Shown here: in pieces, positions 10,655-22,500 of the stretch
How positions within the stretch are numbered: the first letter of the stretch is position 1
How the letters are laid out: each line of letters starts with the position of its first letter
NCBI GenBank assembly: GCA_023634235.1
Contig: JAMKCF010000028.1
Span: 2,474,001-2,538,000, forward strand
DNA length: 64,000 nucleotides
Origin: Pisaster brevispinus
Lineage: Eukaryota; Echinodermata; Asteroidea; Forcipulatida; Asteriidae
Reading direction: 5' to 3'
Program-made: the position numbers and the translations under genes
Notes under the pieces: model-generated
Told to the model about the DNA's origin: nothing
What the model saw: the letters and a program-made list of their open reading frames with translations, nothing else
The model's database searches: none

Positions 10655-11046
10655 GCATATTTATTAATAATAGTAGTGGCTTCTTACATCAGTCACTCAA
10701 TGACGCTTAAGGCACTTCAACATTCCGTATTTTCCTGCAAGGTACGTGTAGCTACGTTTCTGAAGTATGAGACCTACTCTTTTACATAGCACCGTGTAAT
10801 GGTTTACAAGGTGCCGTGGCGCAATATGTAGCCAATCAAACCAGGAACACCGGGGCGAACCCCTTCTCTTTTCGAGAAGTGCACTGTGTTCTTTTACTTG
10901 CATTACACAACACACGGGACCAACGGCTTTACGTCCCATCCTAAAGGACGCCGCAACAGTGGTCAAGTGTCTTGTTTCAGAACACAAGTGTCAGGACCAG
11001 GACTCGAACCCATCCACACTCTGCTGATCAGAAACACCACGGTTAG
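10655..11046 (-). repeat. tRNA-Leu-derived SINE (family 2), minus strand
   Basis: Matches 41861-42268 over its length: TATAGTAGTGGCTTCTTACAT-like end, CACTCAATGACGCTTAAGGC, ACATAGCACCGTGTAATGG, CCGGGGCGAACCCCTTCTC, and the B-box complement GGACTCGAACCC. The tRNA-like head is at its right-hand end. Confidence 0.7.
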
Positions 11047-11954
11047 CGCCTCCTTCTCCTGTCCCCCTTCCTCCTCTTAAACAATCGGCCACTGATTATG
11101 TTCCTGAAGGTCTGAGCACAGGTGGGAAGCAGCATCCTAAAAAGTTTGTCCCCCACTATTTTTGTGTCATCCAACTGGTTTTAAACATTTCCTACTACAA
11201 ATTCAATGGTGATTTAAGAGCGGTGAAACTAGCACGTGATCACATCTTGACCAATCGGAATGAATAAACTCTCCAAGGTATTTATGAATACTGATTCGCG
11301 CTGGTCGCTTTTTGGTCCAGTTCCAAAGAAATTTTGCAGTTTTGCAAGTTTTTCATTAAAAAAAATAAATTCCTGTCATTTTTCCCCTCAGATCCTTACA
11401 ATGGCTGGTATTAACTGCACATACACCTACAGTGACCTGGATCATGCGGCAAGAACAATCAACGTGGCTTACTCGCAAGAAGACCAAAGTCATGCTGGTG
11501 ACAGACGTGGCTGCCCGTGGTATAGACATTCCAATGCTGGACAATGTCATCAACTTCAATATCCCTGGCAAGCCCAAGCTTTATGTTCAACCAGTTGGTA
11601 AGTCAGGGTTTTGTTTTTTTTGGGGGGTGTACATCTTTGAAGGCCACTGTTTTCAGCGGGGGCAAAGTCATTGTATCACAGCCTTGTAGAAAAAAATAAT
11701 TTAATCAATTTGTGGCCCACCGCACTCATACCCATCTTCCAGCATGTCCAGTGTGTTGTGTAATGCGTGTAAAAGAACCCAGTACACTTATCATTAAGAG
11801 AAAAGGTTTACCCTGGTGTTTTCGGGGGTATGTTTGGCTGCAGGTTGCGCACCTTTTAAACCGTTACATGGTGCTATGTAAATAAGTGGGTTTTATGTTT
11901 GGAATATAGCTCCGCAAACCTTGTAGCAAAAAAACAGGACAAGCTTTGAAACAC

Positions 11955-12330
11955 CCTCAGGTGTGGTAAAGCTTTATATAAGACCCGCATACAACCTCCT
12001 GACATTCAAAGCACTTCATGGTTCAGCCCCCTCCCTACCTTCAGAGCATGCTTCAGCACCAGCATGTCAGTGCCAGGTCTGAGGTCATCGGGCAGCATGC
12101 TGTTTGTTCCCCGGACTCCCCTTGCCACTTATGGTGAGAGGGTCTTTTCTAACATTGCCCCCCGCCCCCCGCCTCTGGAACTCTCTGCCTAAATATCTAA
12201 GAGACACACATGACATTTCCAACTTCCAACAATCTCTTAAAACACATCTTTTCAGATTGGCCTATGAGCACATCTGAGAATTCTTTGAATGTTTCACAGA
12301 GAAAGTGTGCCATACAAATGCTGTGTTATT
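11955..12330 (+). mobile_element. 3' end of a non-LTR retrotransposon (LINE), coding remnant
   Basis: After small frame corrections it reads as the C-terminus typical of many animal LINE reverse transcriptases: a TYGERVFSNIAP segment, LWNSLPKYLRDTHDISNFQ, and LKTHLFRLAYEHI followed by TGA. The tail GCCATACAAATGCTGTGTTATTATTA resembles the 3' UTR and microsatellite end of CR1/L2-like elements. Only the last ~110 codons remain; clade assignment is tentative. Confidence 0.7.
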
Positions 12331-12333
12331 ATT

Positions 12334-12462
12334 AGCTGTTCCGAACTTCAGTCGGAACAGCTATTGTAATCGTCGAGATTTTTATTTTTTTTTATTATTA
12401 TTATTATTATTAGCTGTTCCGAACTTCAGTCGGAACAGCTATTGTAATCGTCGAGATTTTTA

Positions 12463-12505
<43 letters not shown>

Positions 12506-14661
12506 TTTCTTTCCTCAAAATCGTATTGACTTAACACTTGACTTTTCAAATTGTCATATGTCAAATTAGAATTATCAGACAGAGACAAATCATATACCAT
12601 GTTAAAGCTTATGGCCTAACTTAATTTTCAGAATTATTTAGATTAACATTCTTAATTAATTATTCACGTGACAGCCGTATGAATATTTAATTAGGCAATA
12701 TTGTTCGAATCATATCTCAAGAATTAAACATCCGATCCCAATTTTCTTTTGGGTTATGGACTTGTCTTGTATTGTAGATGTTCATTCTGGCCTAACATTC
12801 TCCGTCATGTCATCATGACGTCATTTGTTGGCGCGTTTTTGTTCTGTGTACAAAACACAAGGCGCTGAAAGTGCAAATGTTTTGACAGTCAAAAACACGA
12901 TATTTTCAATTAAAATTACGAATAAGTTTCCTAAATTATATAAACTGTTTTGAAAAGTTAATTGCTTTTAATAAGAGTCATTACAACTAATCAAAGTAGA
13001 AAAATTTCCACGATAATTAACGATTCAGTGACAAATCGGACACCAATGGCTAGCCATATTATTGAGTCTTGGAGACAAGGTTCCGTTCATAAAAATGTAG
13101 TCAGGATGCCCTGCGACACAGAGAAAAATGCACGCGAAATGCCGTAACGAAATAGCCGACTTCTGGGTACCAGTCGCTGCACATTATGTATACAAAAAGA
13201 TCGATCTATAGCGTATTGAAACGGTGGCTTGTGCATGGATATGTGTAGATGTACGTCGTGATTCTGTTGCCCGGGGCGCTCGACGATTTAGAACATAAGC
13301 TTAACTCTAATTGAATGTAAATGTTTATAAAAATTCTTAATTGATTCATTTGAATATTTAACTAGTTAATCTTTGCAGCACCATATCTCAAGAAGTACAC
13401 TGCCGATTTTCAAACTTTTTTCAGTTATAGACTCCATAGGCATTTGTAGTTATCCTTGGGTAACCGTGACCCCATGTTGACCTTTACTTCGGGGTCAACC
13501 GGAAGTGGGACCATATCTAAAGAACTACACAACCGATTTTCAATTTTTTTTCAGTTATAGACTCTTTGGGCATTGGAGATTTACCTTGGGAAACTGTGAC
13601 CCCATGTTGACCTTTACTTTGGGGTCAACCGGAAGTGTGACCATATCTCAAGAACTACATAACCGATTTTCAAACTTTTTTTCAGTTCTAGACTCTTTGG
13701 GCATTGGATATTAGCCTTGGGAAATCGTGACCCCGTGTTGACCTTTACTTTGGGGTCAACAGGAAGTGGGACCATATCTAAAGAACTACACAACCGATTT
13801 TCAAACTTTTTCAATTATAGACTCTTTGGGCATTGAATATAAGCCTTGGGAAATCATGACCCCGTGTTGACCTTTACTTTGGGGTGAACCGGAAGTGGGA
13901 CCATATCTCAAGAACTAAACAACCGATTTTCAAATTTTGTTCAATTATAGACTCAATGGTCATTGGAGATTCGCCTAGGGAAATCGTGACCCCGTGTTGA
14001 CCTTTACTAGAGGTCAACCGGAAGTGGGACCATATCTCAAGAACTACACAACCGATTTTCAAACTTTTTTCAATTATAGACTCTTTGGGCATTGGATATT
14101 AGCTTTGGGAAATAGTGACCCCGTGTTGACCTTTACTTTGGGGTCAACCGGAAGTGGGACCGTATCTAAAGAACTACACAACCGATTTTCAAACTTTTTT
14201 CAATTATAGTTTCCATGGGCAATGGAGATTTGCCTTGAGAAGTCATGACCCCATGTTGACCTTTACTTTGGGGTCAACCGGAAGTGGGACCATATCTCAA
14301 GAACTACACAACCGATTTTCCAACATTTTTCAGTTATAGACTCCATGGGCATTCAAAATCGAGCTTGACTTACCGTGACCCAGTATTGACCTTTACTTCC
14401 GGGTCAACCGGAAGTGGGACCATATCTCAAGAACTACACAACCGATTTTTGAACTTGGGTTAAATTTAATCAAAATAATGACCATTACGCCATGTTGACC
14501 TAATTTCTGGTTTTAAAGCTCCTTTCGATTCAGTATCACATACAAGACCAGGTAATCACATGTCATAAAGTCATAATTTGTGTTTTATTGTAGCATAGAA
14601 AACTTTTACTTACAAAACATTCCGGAACAGCTTTGTGATTGTTGACAATCACTATCTCTAG
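12334..14661 (+). mobile_element. Helitron-like non-autonomous element, copy 1, with doubled 5' head and minisatellite core
   Basis: A perfect 11-bp hairpin (AGCTGTTCCGA / TCGGAACAGCT) opens the element and occurs twice, 78 bp apart (12334 and 12412), each followed by a T/ATT-rich tract. The 3' end has a hairpin (TGATTGT-TGAC-ACAATCA type) followed within ten bases by CTAG and T at 14658-14662, the classic Helitron terminus. The left half (12505-13390) is single-copy in the unit and the right half is a minisatellite. No Rep/helicase ORF is present. It resembles HINE/pearl-type elements, a class inference. Confidence 0.6.
13395..14460 (+). repeat. Minisatellite core, about 8 units of ~130 bp
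   Basis: Each unit carries GTGACCCC(A/G)TGTTGACC, GGGGTCAACCGGAAGTGGGA, CCATATCTCAAGAACTACAC, AACCGATTTTCAAACTTTTT and TATAGACTC-TTTGGGCATTGG. The GTGACC anchor recurs at about 13466, 13596 and 13727, then at similar spacing. Open frames across it are by-products of the repeat. Confidence 0.9.
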
Positions 14662-16377
14662 TTATTATTATTATTCTTTCTTTCCTCAAAATCGTATTGA
14701 CTTAACACTTGACTTTTCAAATTGTCATATGTCAAATTAGAATTATCAGACAGAGACAAATCATATACCATGTTAAAGCTTATGGCCTAACTTAATTTTC
14801 AGAATTATTTAGATTAACATTCTTAATTAATTATTCACGTGACAGCCGTATGAATATTTAATTAGGCAATATTGTTCGAATCATATCTCAAGAATTAAAC
14901 ATCCGATCCCAATTTTTTTTCGGTTATGGACTTGTCTTGTATTGTAGATGTTCATTCTGGCCTAACATTCTCCGTCATGTCATCATGACGTCATTTGTTG
15001 GCGCGTTTTTGTTCTGTGTACAAAACACAAGGCGCTGAAAGTGCAAATGTTTTGACAGTCAAAAACACGATATTTTCAATTAAAATTACGAATAAGTTTC
15101 CTAAATTATATAAACTGTTTTGAAAAGTTAATTGCTTTTAATAAGAGTCATTAAAACTAATCAAAGTAGAAAAATTTCCACGATAAATAACGACTCAGTG
15201 ACAAATCGGACACCAATGGCTAGCCATATTATTGAGTCTTGGAGACAAGGTTCCGTTCATAAAAATGTAGTCAGGATGCCCTGCGACACAGAGAAAAATG
15301 CACGCGAAATGCCGTAACGAAATAGCCGACTTCTGGGTACCAGTCGCTGCACATTATGTATACAAAAAGATCGATCTATAGCGTATTGAAACGGTGGCTT
15401 GTGCATGGATATGTGTACATGTACGTCGTGATTCTGTTGCCCGGGGCGCTCGACGATTTAGAACATAAGCTTAACTCTAATTGAATGTAAATGTTTATAA
15501 AAATTCTTAATTGATTCATTTGAATATTTAACTAGTTAATCTTTGCAGCACCATATCTCAAGAAGTACACTGCCGATTTTCAAACTTTTTTCAGTTATAG
15601 ACTCCTTGGGCATTTGTAATTATCTTTGGGTAACTGTGACCCCATGTTGACCTATACTTCGGGGTCAACCGGAAGTGGGACCATATCTAAAGAACTACAC
15701 AACCGATTTTCAATTTTTTTTCAGTTATAGACTCCATGGGCATTGGAGATTTGCCTTGGGAAACTGTGACCCCATGTTGACCTTTACTTCGGGGTCAACC
15801 GGAAGTGGGACCATATCTCAAGAACTACACAACAGATTTTCAAACTTTTTTCAGTTCTAGACTCTTTGGGCATTGGTATTAACCTTGGGAAATCGTGACC
15901 CCGTGTTGACTTTTACTTTGGGGTCAACCGGAAGTGGGACTATATCTAAAGAACTACACAACCGATTTTCAAACTTTTTTCAATTATAGACTCTTTGGGC
16001 ATTGGATATAAGCCTTGGGAAATCGTGACCCCGTGTTGACCTTTACTTTGGGGTCAACCGGAAGTGGGTCCATATCTCAAGAACTAAACACCCGATTTTC
16101 ATTTTCTTTTCAGTTAAAAAGCCCTTGAGCATAGGAGATTGAACTTGAGTTACCGTGACCCCATGTTAACCTTTACTTCCGGTCTTAAACAAGATTCGAA
16201 CTTGTTAAACTATATACAATGGGATGATCACTCTTGATAATAAGCATTCATTTCAAACAAGATTACACCATATAAACGAAATAAAGGATCAGTTCATGTC
16301 TTGGGCTGCAATAAAACTTCTGTAGGTCAACAGAACGGAACAGCTATGTGATTGTTAATAACAATCACTATCTCTAG
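14662..16377 (+). mobile_element. Helitron-like element, copy 2, head-to-tail with copy 1
   Basis: Begins in an ATT tract directly after the CTAG end of copy 1 and repeats its single-copy half almost base for base (14673-15555 against 12502-13390), followed by about five minisatellite units (15545-16190). The 3' end repeats the hairpin and CTCTAG at 16374-16377. It lacks the AGCTGTTCC hairpin head. The shorter core shows that minisatellite units were gained or lost after duplication. Confidence 0.65.
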
Positions 16378-16439
16378 TTATGACTAGTATTATTTCATTC
16401 TATTACAGCATGCAAAAGAAAGATCACATTTTCCTTTGT

Positions 16440-18560
16440 GCCGGTAACTCCTCGAGTCAGGCTACGTCCCGTAGCCTTAGATCTCAAGGGTCTTTCTGAG
16501 AATCCTCGCTGTTCCCAAAAGTGTCGCCTTCTGTAATAGATCTACCCTCACACTTGTCCCTATTTCCTCTAGATGTTTCCATAGTGCTTTCGGAATGGTG
16601 CCAAGTGCTCCAACCACCACAGGGACTACTTTCACCTTCACCTGCCAAATCTTACGAAATTCCCTGGCCAGGTCTTTGTACTTTTGGATCTTTTGTGTCT
16701 CCTTCTTAGCGACCCCTATATCACCCGGCACAGCTATGTCAATAAGATGACACATCTTCTTCGTCTTATCTAAGACTTCAACATCCGGACGCCTATGTTC
16801 TATAACATGGTCAGTCTGAATGTTAAAGTCCCAGAGGATCTTGACCTGGTCGGTCTCTACAACTTTATCCGGAACATGCTCGTGCCATTTTGCAGTCACT
16901 TGGACACCATTCTTTTTACACAGATCCCAGTGAATCAATTTGGCCAAATTGTCGTGTCTTCCTTTGTACTCCGTCTTGGCCATCATACTACATTCACTGA
17001 CAATATGAAATACAGTCTCCTCTGCCTTATTACACATTCTGCACATAGGAGAGACGTTTGCTTTCTCTATCCTTGCCTTCATTACATTTGTCCTTAGAGA
17101 CTGGTCTTGTGCCGCAGTAATCAAGCCCTCTGTTTCCTTCTTAAGTTCTACGCTCTTTAACCAATTCCAGGACTTGTTGCTGGCAACGCCTTCAGTGCAT
17201 CTCAAGAACCGGCCATGAAGTGGTTTGTTCCGCCAATCTTGATGTCTTTCCTCTTTCCTTTGCCTCTTGTACTCCTTCGGCCCAACTTCGCCTGCCTTCG
17301 TGTACTTCTGCGCAACTTTCAACAAGTTCTCCTCAGTCCTCCTAATATGACAATGTAAGCTCCTGCGCTCGATGTTGACACTGTCTGCCACACTTAGCAA
17401 CCCCCTATCGCCCTCTGACCTCGGAAGATAAAGTCTGCTCACATTCGCCCGCGGATGAAGCATACCATTCATGGTCATCAGTTTTCTCATTCTCCTGTCC
17501 ATGACATCTAGATCTTCCTTAGTCCACTCGACAATACCCGCACTATACCTCATCAAAGACACGGCCCATGTGTTATTTGCCTTAACCATGTTCCCCCTGT
17601 TCAGTTTTGACTTCAAACATTTCTTTACCTGTCTGATGTACTCTGTCCTCAACCTCACCTTTGATTCCTCGTGAAGGACATGGTTCGATTCAAGTACACC
17701 AAGATACCGATAACTCTCTTCCTCACCCAAAGCCCTCATCTGTGCACCATCTGGCAGAACAATACCGTCGGAATGTACCCTCTTTCCCCTCTTCATGGTC
17801 ATTGAAGCACATTTCTCCGGGCCAAACTGCATCCCGATGTCATCGCTGAAAATCCTGACAGTCTGTACCAAAGAATCGATCTCCACTTATTCTTTGCAAA
17901 TCGTCCATAAAAAGCAGATGGTTGATCTTACATCCGTCCTTCTTCATTTCATAACCTGCACTCACCTTCCTCAGAATCATCGACAGGGGCATCAATGCCA
18001 GAACAAACAGGAGTGGAGACAGAGAGTCACCTTGGAAAATCCCTCTTCTTATGCATACCTTGCCCAGACTAGCAATTTTTGGCCAACAGATTAGTTCGCC
18101 ATGTCTTCATGCTCTCACTTAGAAGACGCTTTACTGCATCAGCCAGTCCAACCATATCCAGGCATTCCATTATCCACGTGTGCGATACCATGTCATACGC
18201 CTTCTTGTAATCGATCCACGCCATTGCCAAGTTCGTCTTTCTGCTCCTGCAGTCCTTCAGTACAGCCTTATCGTTGATAAGTTGATCCTTCATACCTCTG
18301 GACCGCTTCTTTCAGCCTTTCTGCTTCTCTGGAAACAACTGCTGGTCATCCATATGACGATAGAGGTCTTCTGCAATCATACTGGTCAAGAGTTTATACA
18401 TCACAGGTAAGCACGTGATTGGTCTATAGTTACGAGCAATGTTAATGCACCTTTCTTGATGTCCTTCATGATCAGAACCGTTCTTGCCTCAGTCATCCAA
18501 CATGGGACCTTACCATGTCCTAGACAGTCTTGCAGTTGTAGGGCCATTCGCTCATGCAAA
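16440..18560 (-). mobile_element. Non-LTR retrotransposon with restriction-like endonuclease (R2/NeSL/Hero-like), 5' truncated and frameshifted
   Basis: The largest open piece is 16477-17886 (about 469 codons): RT thumb and linker, a CX2CX8HX4C zinc knuckle at about residues 282-299, and the endonuclease signature HRRPDVEVLD ... CHLIDIAVPGD at about 364-390. In this class the RPD/D residues form the nuclease active site. Upstream on the same strand, broken by frameshifts, are the catalytic LLFMDDL box (near 17900-17935) and the motif [17 protein letters not shown] (about 18170-18230). The element would insert by target-primed reverse transcription when intact. The N-terminal zinc fingers and early RT motifs are missing. 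Confidence 0.85.
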
Positions 18561-19198
18561 CTGCGAATGAACTATTCTGTTTTTGTTCTAATATTATTAA
18601 ACAGCTACTCGAGCAAGTAATTCTTAACGGTAATGCTATTAAAATGTGTTTATAATGTGTTTGTTTATAATTTAATTGTAATTTTAAAAATACCGTTACT
18701 CTTCTGAATTTTCATATTTTTTGATCAAAATATTACGCCCCAATCTCAAGGTTTTGAAAAACTAGCTATACCTCTACCACTGATGGCATGCGTCAAAATA
18801 ACAACTCCTTGACGTCATGTGTGGGATGTTGCGTTGTTATACCTCCATGTTGCAACAAAGCAGCTATACAAAATGGAGCGTCCTTATATGACGCAATAGG
18901 AGTGATGATGTAACAGAGCTTTTCACAAATCTTTCTGAAGTAAAGCACAGAACAAGGGTGTTCAAAAATTATTGTTTTTTTATTTACATTTAAAATCTTA
19001 AATCTCAAGTGAACTCAATTTCCTTATTGATTGGAAACATTTTAAATGAATTTCAGCAAAGATGAGTTGTATCTGTTTTTTGTTTGAGCTGGTCTTTAAC
19101 GATTAACCTCTTTTGGTAGCACTGTTTTGTACTTTGTACAGTTTTGCTTGTTTTGATAAATGCCATTTTCTTGTGTAGTTTGTATTACTCGATTCCAG
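18561..19198. other. No feature recognised
   Basis: AT-rich sequence between the retrotransposon and the first CTR9 C-terminal exon; no exon or repeat I can name. Confidence 0.4.
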
Positions 19199-19611
19199 AT
19201 GGCCCGTCAACAAAAAGTGGAACAGCGAAGTAAAGAGTAGATGGAGAAGAGAGCTCGAGAAAACCAAAAACATGCTTGTGGTTACTGAACCCAAACCAGT
19301 CCGCAAAGGAGGTGGTGGTAGGCGTGGAAAAGTTGGACAAATTTGATTTCAATTATTTGTAAAACGAATGCTCATAGGAATTTCTTTATTTATTCATGAT
19401 TACTTTTGACCTAGATTAGTTCTTTATTTCTGTGTAAACCGAGAAAAATTGTTTATTCTGAGGTATATAGAGAATACATAACACAACAGTTTAATGTAAG
19501 ATTATTAAATTTGTATGAGTAACTATGACAAAAATATTTATGAGGCTGAATTAGTTATGATTGAAATAGCAAAATGATTCATTTGAAAGGTTCTCTGGAT
19601 CATATGAAACA

Positions 19612-19735
19612 GTGTAATGAATAATCATGGATGATTCTATGGATAATCATGGTTGAGTCTATGAATAATCATGAATGAATCTATGGATAATCATGAGGCA
19701 TTAATACTCATGAGGTTGAATTATTCATGATAAAA
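19612..19735. repeat. Short tandem repeat with ATAATCATG units
   Basis: Variants of GAATAATCATGGATGATTCT recur with a spacing of about 22 bases in the intron between two CTR9 C-terminal exons; the last variants are more diverged. Confidence 0.7.
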
Positions 19736-20863
19736 ATCCAACGGCGAGATATATAGCGAGGGCAGTGACAGTGAGATGGACACGGGAGAAGCCAAACCCC
19801 AAAAGAAGCAAAAGAAGCAGCGAAGTGACGAAGAAGGAGACGGCGATGGGAAACGAGAAAATAAGGCCAAGAAAAGAAGGTTAGAAATAAACTAACAAAG
19901 AAACTTGTAAAATTTGTAAACAAATGTTTTCAGCTATGACCATTAGAACACGAGAAATTTTCAAAAACTGAGTCAGGGCAAAAGTTTTAAGGACTCTAGT
20001 AGGTTTGTTGATTTGGTTATTTTCCAGTAGATAAGATTCTTATGAAAATAGGGGGGGTGGAAGTGTCTCCAACCTCATGTCAAAACTGATCATGAAAGTA
20101 AGAAAGCAAAAGTCCAAAGAAGAATTTTCAGGTATAAAATGATTTTGAAGAGTGTCTCCTTAACACAAATGAACAATTTACTTTATCTTCTCATTAAACC
20201 AAATCTCGTAAGACATGAGACGGTGAGGAATCGGCCCTGCACAAGCGCAAGGAGCGCAAGTCCGGCGAGAGCAGAGCATCTCGCAGCCGCAAAGGGATCT
20301 GAGAATCCCGGATTGAAGAGGAGAAGCCTGGCAAGTTTAAGTCCAAGGCTATCGTGTCTTCTAGTGAGTCGGACTCAGAGGGAGAGAGGCTTCAGATTGA
20401 TCAGACCAGTTCATTTCAGTTTTTGTCTATCTCTTTCTATCAAAGGGACACATTGGGCGCTCTAGGATGTAAAAAACATTTGTTTTGAAATGAATGTGGT
20501 TGGAAAAGTATTTTAAAAGTAGACTACAGTGATTCGCAGAAATATTCCTTGAATTTGTGTGGGTTTTGTGTAAACAGAACACAGTCTTCTGTTTTCTAGA
20601 ACCAAAGTTTTTTTACTCTACAAAATGGCAGTTTGTATGTTCCGTTTGTTGTATTTCAAAAGGAAAACTTGTGTTTTTCAATCACAACTCACTAATGACA
20701 AAACACATCATTAGGACACCAGACCAAGTAATTTATGGCTTGATGTCATTCTGCTTAGAAAAATTGATATTCTTCAAAACAAAGCCTTAAGATTTATGAA
20801 GTTTTACAAAATTACATCTTCTTAAATGATGGCATTCGTTATTTTATTTCCTTTTTATTTTAG

Positions 20864-21236
20864 TGACAATGAGGAAATGTCCGGTAGTCAGAAACCGTCA
20901 CCGTCTAAGAGTTGTGGTCGCATCCGCCGTATCGCCTCGGACGCCAGCGACTCCGATGAAAGGAAGTCAAGATCCAAAGGTCAAGATCAAGCTTCTGGGT
21001 CTGAGTCCGAGGGGGAGAGTAAACCTCGTAGCAAGGCACTTCAGTCAGACAGTGATGAGGAATCAGGGGGTGAGGGTCAGAGGTCAGGTAGCAAAGCACA
21101 GAGGTCAGGCAGTGAGGGTCAGATATCAGATGCTGGATCAGGAAACGAGGAGGCAGCATCGGAAGGAGAGGGGTCCGGCGGGGAAGAAGCAGGGTTGGAC
21201 GGAGCGGCGTCTGGTAATGAAGGGGTCGCTGACTGA
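20864..21236 (+). CDS. CTR9: CTR9 terminal exon (Ser/Glu/Gly-rich tail), intact
   Basis: Preceded by a polypyrimidine TTTTATTTTAG acceptor. Reads SDNEEMSGSQKPSPSKSCG, then RIRRIASDASDSDERKS, then repeated SGSE(G)-like acidic units ending NEGVAD and TGA at 21234-21236. The low-complexity acidic tail is characteristic of CTR9. The absence of any stop over 370 bases is notable next to the damaged preceding exons. Confidence 0.75.
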
Positions 21237-21722
21237 GGAGACCTCCTGTCTGTCAACTTTCATTGGACTATCCACCAGATGCCAAGTGTCAGTGGCTGAA
21301 ACACTCGCAATTAGACGTCAGGGTTCAGATTGTTTTCAGTGAGTTCAAGTTGGAAAAACTTGGCGGGAAGCTGCACATCTGACTACCTCAAGATCAGAAT
21401 CTTTCTCCTTAAGATTTAAACAACTTGTGAAATATGTTTCAAATATTTCCCATTGAATTTGATTGGCTGAGAGAACAATTTTTTATAACCTGCCCACACT
21501 TTTTTGTTCACATAAGCAATTTTCAATCAATTTGTTCTAGAGACAATCTTACAATGCTGAAATGATCTTAGATTTTTAATTTTAAAGATGTTGATCATTT
21601 TTTTGCAAATCCACTTATCAGTGAAATAATGTTTACATTGTTTCCCACTTCTTGAAGAAAACTGTTTGAAAGATCTTCAGATGTATTTTTGACAATTCTT
21701 GATTTGATTGTGTCATTTACAG
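21237..21722. other. CTR9 3' flank / boundary with CUB gene
   Basis: No exon seen. The first ~200 bases are duplicated at 37501-37640, including the GACTGAGGAG that spans the CTR9 stop codon, so the segmental duplication begins inside the last CTR9 exon. Confidence 0.55.
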
Positions 21723-22019
21723 CTGCGTGATTTGAGGACAGGCCAGAACATCAACCTGTGCAGCCAGCTTGGCCCAATCGACCGGTCAACCATCTGGAGG
21801 GAAGTCCTGCTGGAGTTTGTCTCTGATGAATCAAACTCCTTTCCAGGATACTCAGCTTATTATACGGTGTTGCCATGGATACCTGACTCTCCATGTTTGT
21901 TGAGAAATGGGTGTTAAATCTCAGTGTAGGCAGTAAAATTACCTTATTTTCCTTCATACTTGACGCGGCTTATCTGACTTCCACAGGTGCAACAAAATCA
22001 CTGCGTCTTTTCTAATGGT

Positions 22020-22500
22020 GTGTCTTATCTGGTATCACTATAGATCATTGTGATGATCACTGTGTGAAATTAAATTCATCCTCTAAAATGAGCCTTTCAT
22101 TTGCTCATGGTAATGTTGTCACATTATTTAAAATAACGCAGTGTGTAGTTATAAATTGTAGTTTTTAAGGTTTAGCGTAGTTTTGAGGTAAGCAGCTGTA
22201 CATGAGATTGGACCTTTAGCCTAATTTCATTAAACACAAAATGTTATGCGCGCAGTATAAAATTGCTGAGCAGAAATAGGTTATCAGCCTAAATGCCATA
22301 GTAAAGGTTGCTACGCCTGGTACCTAATTGTTCACTTATATGACTTTCAAATGTGCAAAAAAAATCACTGCGTCTTATCTAATGATGGGCCTCTGGTATC
22401 ACTATTTAGATCATTGTGATGATAACTATGTGAAATTAAATTTATCGTGTGAAATAAGCCTTTCATTTGCTCAGGGTAATGTTGTCATTTTATTTAAAGT
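22020..22500 (+). repeat. Internal direct repeats of the CUB gene introns (also 23530-23830)
   Basis: The block ATGAGCCTTTCATTTGCTCA-GGTAATGTTGTCA followed by ATTTAAAATAACGCAG and TAGTTATAAA recurs at about 22090, 22460 and 23570, with following text (GTATAAAATTGCTGAGCAG, AATAGGTTAT) also shared. The second segment copy at 38170-38570 has one of them and lacks everything between 22.3 and 23.8 kb. Confidence 0.75.

Larger units (their letters stand above)
6317..11597 (+). pseudogene. DDX54: DDX54 (DEAD-box RNA helicase, DP97/Dbp10 family), incomplete and frameshifted
   Basis: DDX54 is a nuclear/nucleolar ATP-dependent RNA helicase linked to ribosome biogenesis and transcription control. Five exons are visible: 6317-6472 (start ATG, acidic N-terminus), 8162-8232 (Q motif, [11 protein letters not shown]), 8741-8831 (VEFAKTGLNDPTLIRLD, start of helicase domain 2), 10210-10340 (TVVFMATKHHVEY) and 11392-11597 (motif [19 protein letters not shown]). 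All lie between plausible AG and GT sites. The exons for Walker A, DEAD and SAT should lie between 8232 and 8741, but that 508-bp stretch holds only intron-like DNA and a SINE. Exon 10210 needs one missing base after SSFFF (TGA follows), exon 11392 needs about five missing bases before [12 protein letters not shown], and the expected HRVGR of motif VI reads QPVG. The C-terminal half is absent. Pseudogene or assembly damage; not a working helicase as written. Confidence 0.8.
19199..21236 (+). pseudogene. CTR9: CTR9, C-terminal exons (Paf1 complex subunit), damaged except the last exon
   Basis: CTR9 is the TPR scaffold of the Paf1 complex, which travels with RNA polymerase II. This segment carries the part after the TPR array: a coiled, charged exon at 19199-19345 (ELEKTKNMLVVTEP then RKGGGGRRGK), a Lys/Glu-rich exon at 19757-19879, the exon near 20220-20406 (GKFKSKAIVSSSESDSEGER) and the last exon 20864-21236, whose 124 codons of Ser/Glu/Gly/Asp-rich tail run uninterrupted to TGA. 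Matches to vertebrate CTR9 are the EKTKN-GGGGRR block and the KSKAI-SSS block. Lesions: TAG plus a frame change in 19199-19345 (after QRSKE), and TGA in 20220-20406 (after SRKGI). The TPR exons are not upstream; related ones begin 27 kb downstream. Confidence 0.75.

Noticed and set aside
13505..14339. Several 60-74 codon ORFs (GPYLKNYTTDFQ and similar)
   Set aside because: They repeat with the 130-bp minisatellite and appear on both strands, so they are by-products of the repeat.
20863..21342. Overlapping 159-codon frame
   Set aside because: It is an out-of-frame shadow of the CTR9 last exon, whose own frame matches the known acidic tail.
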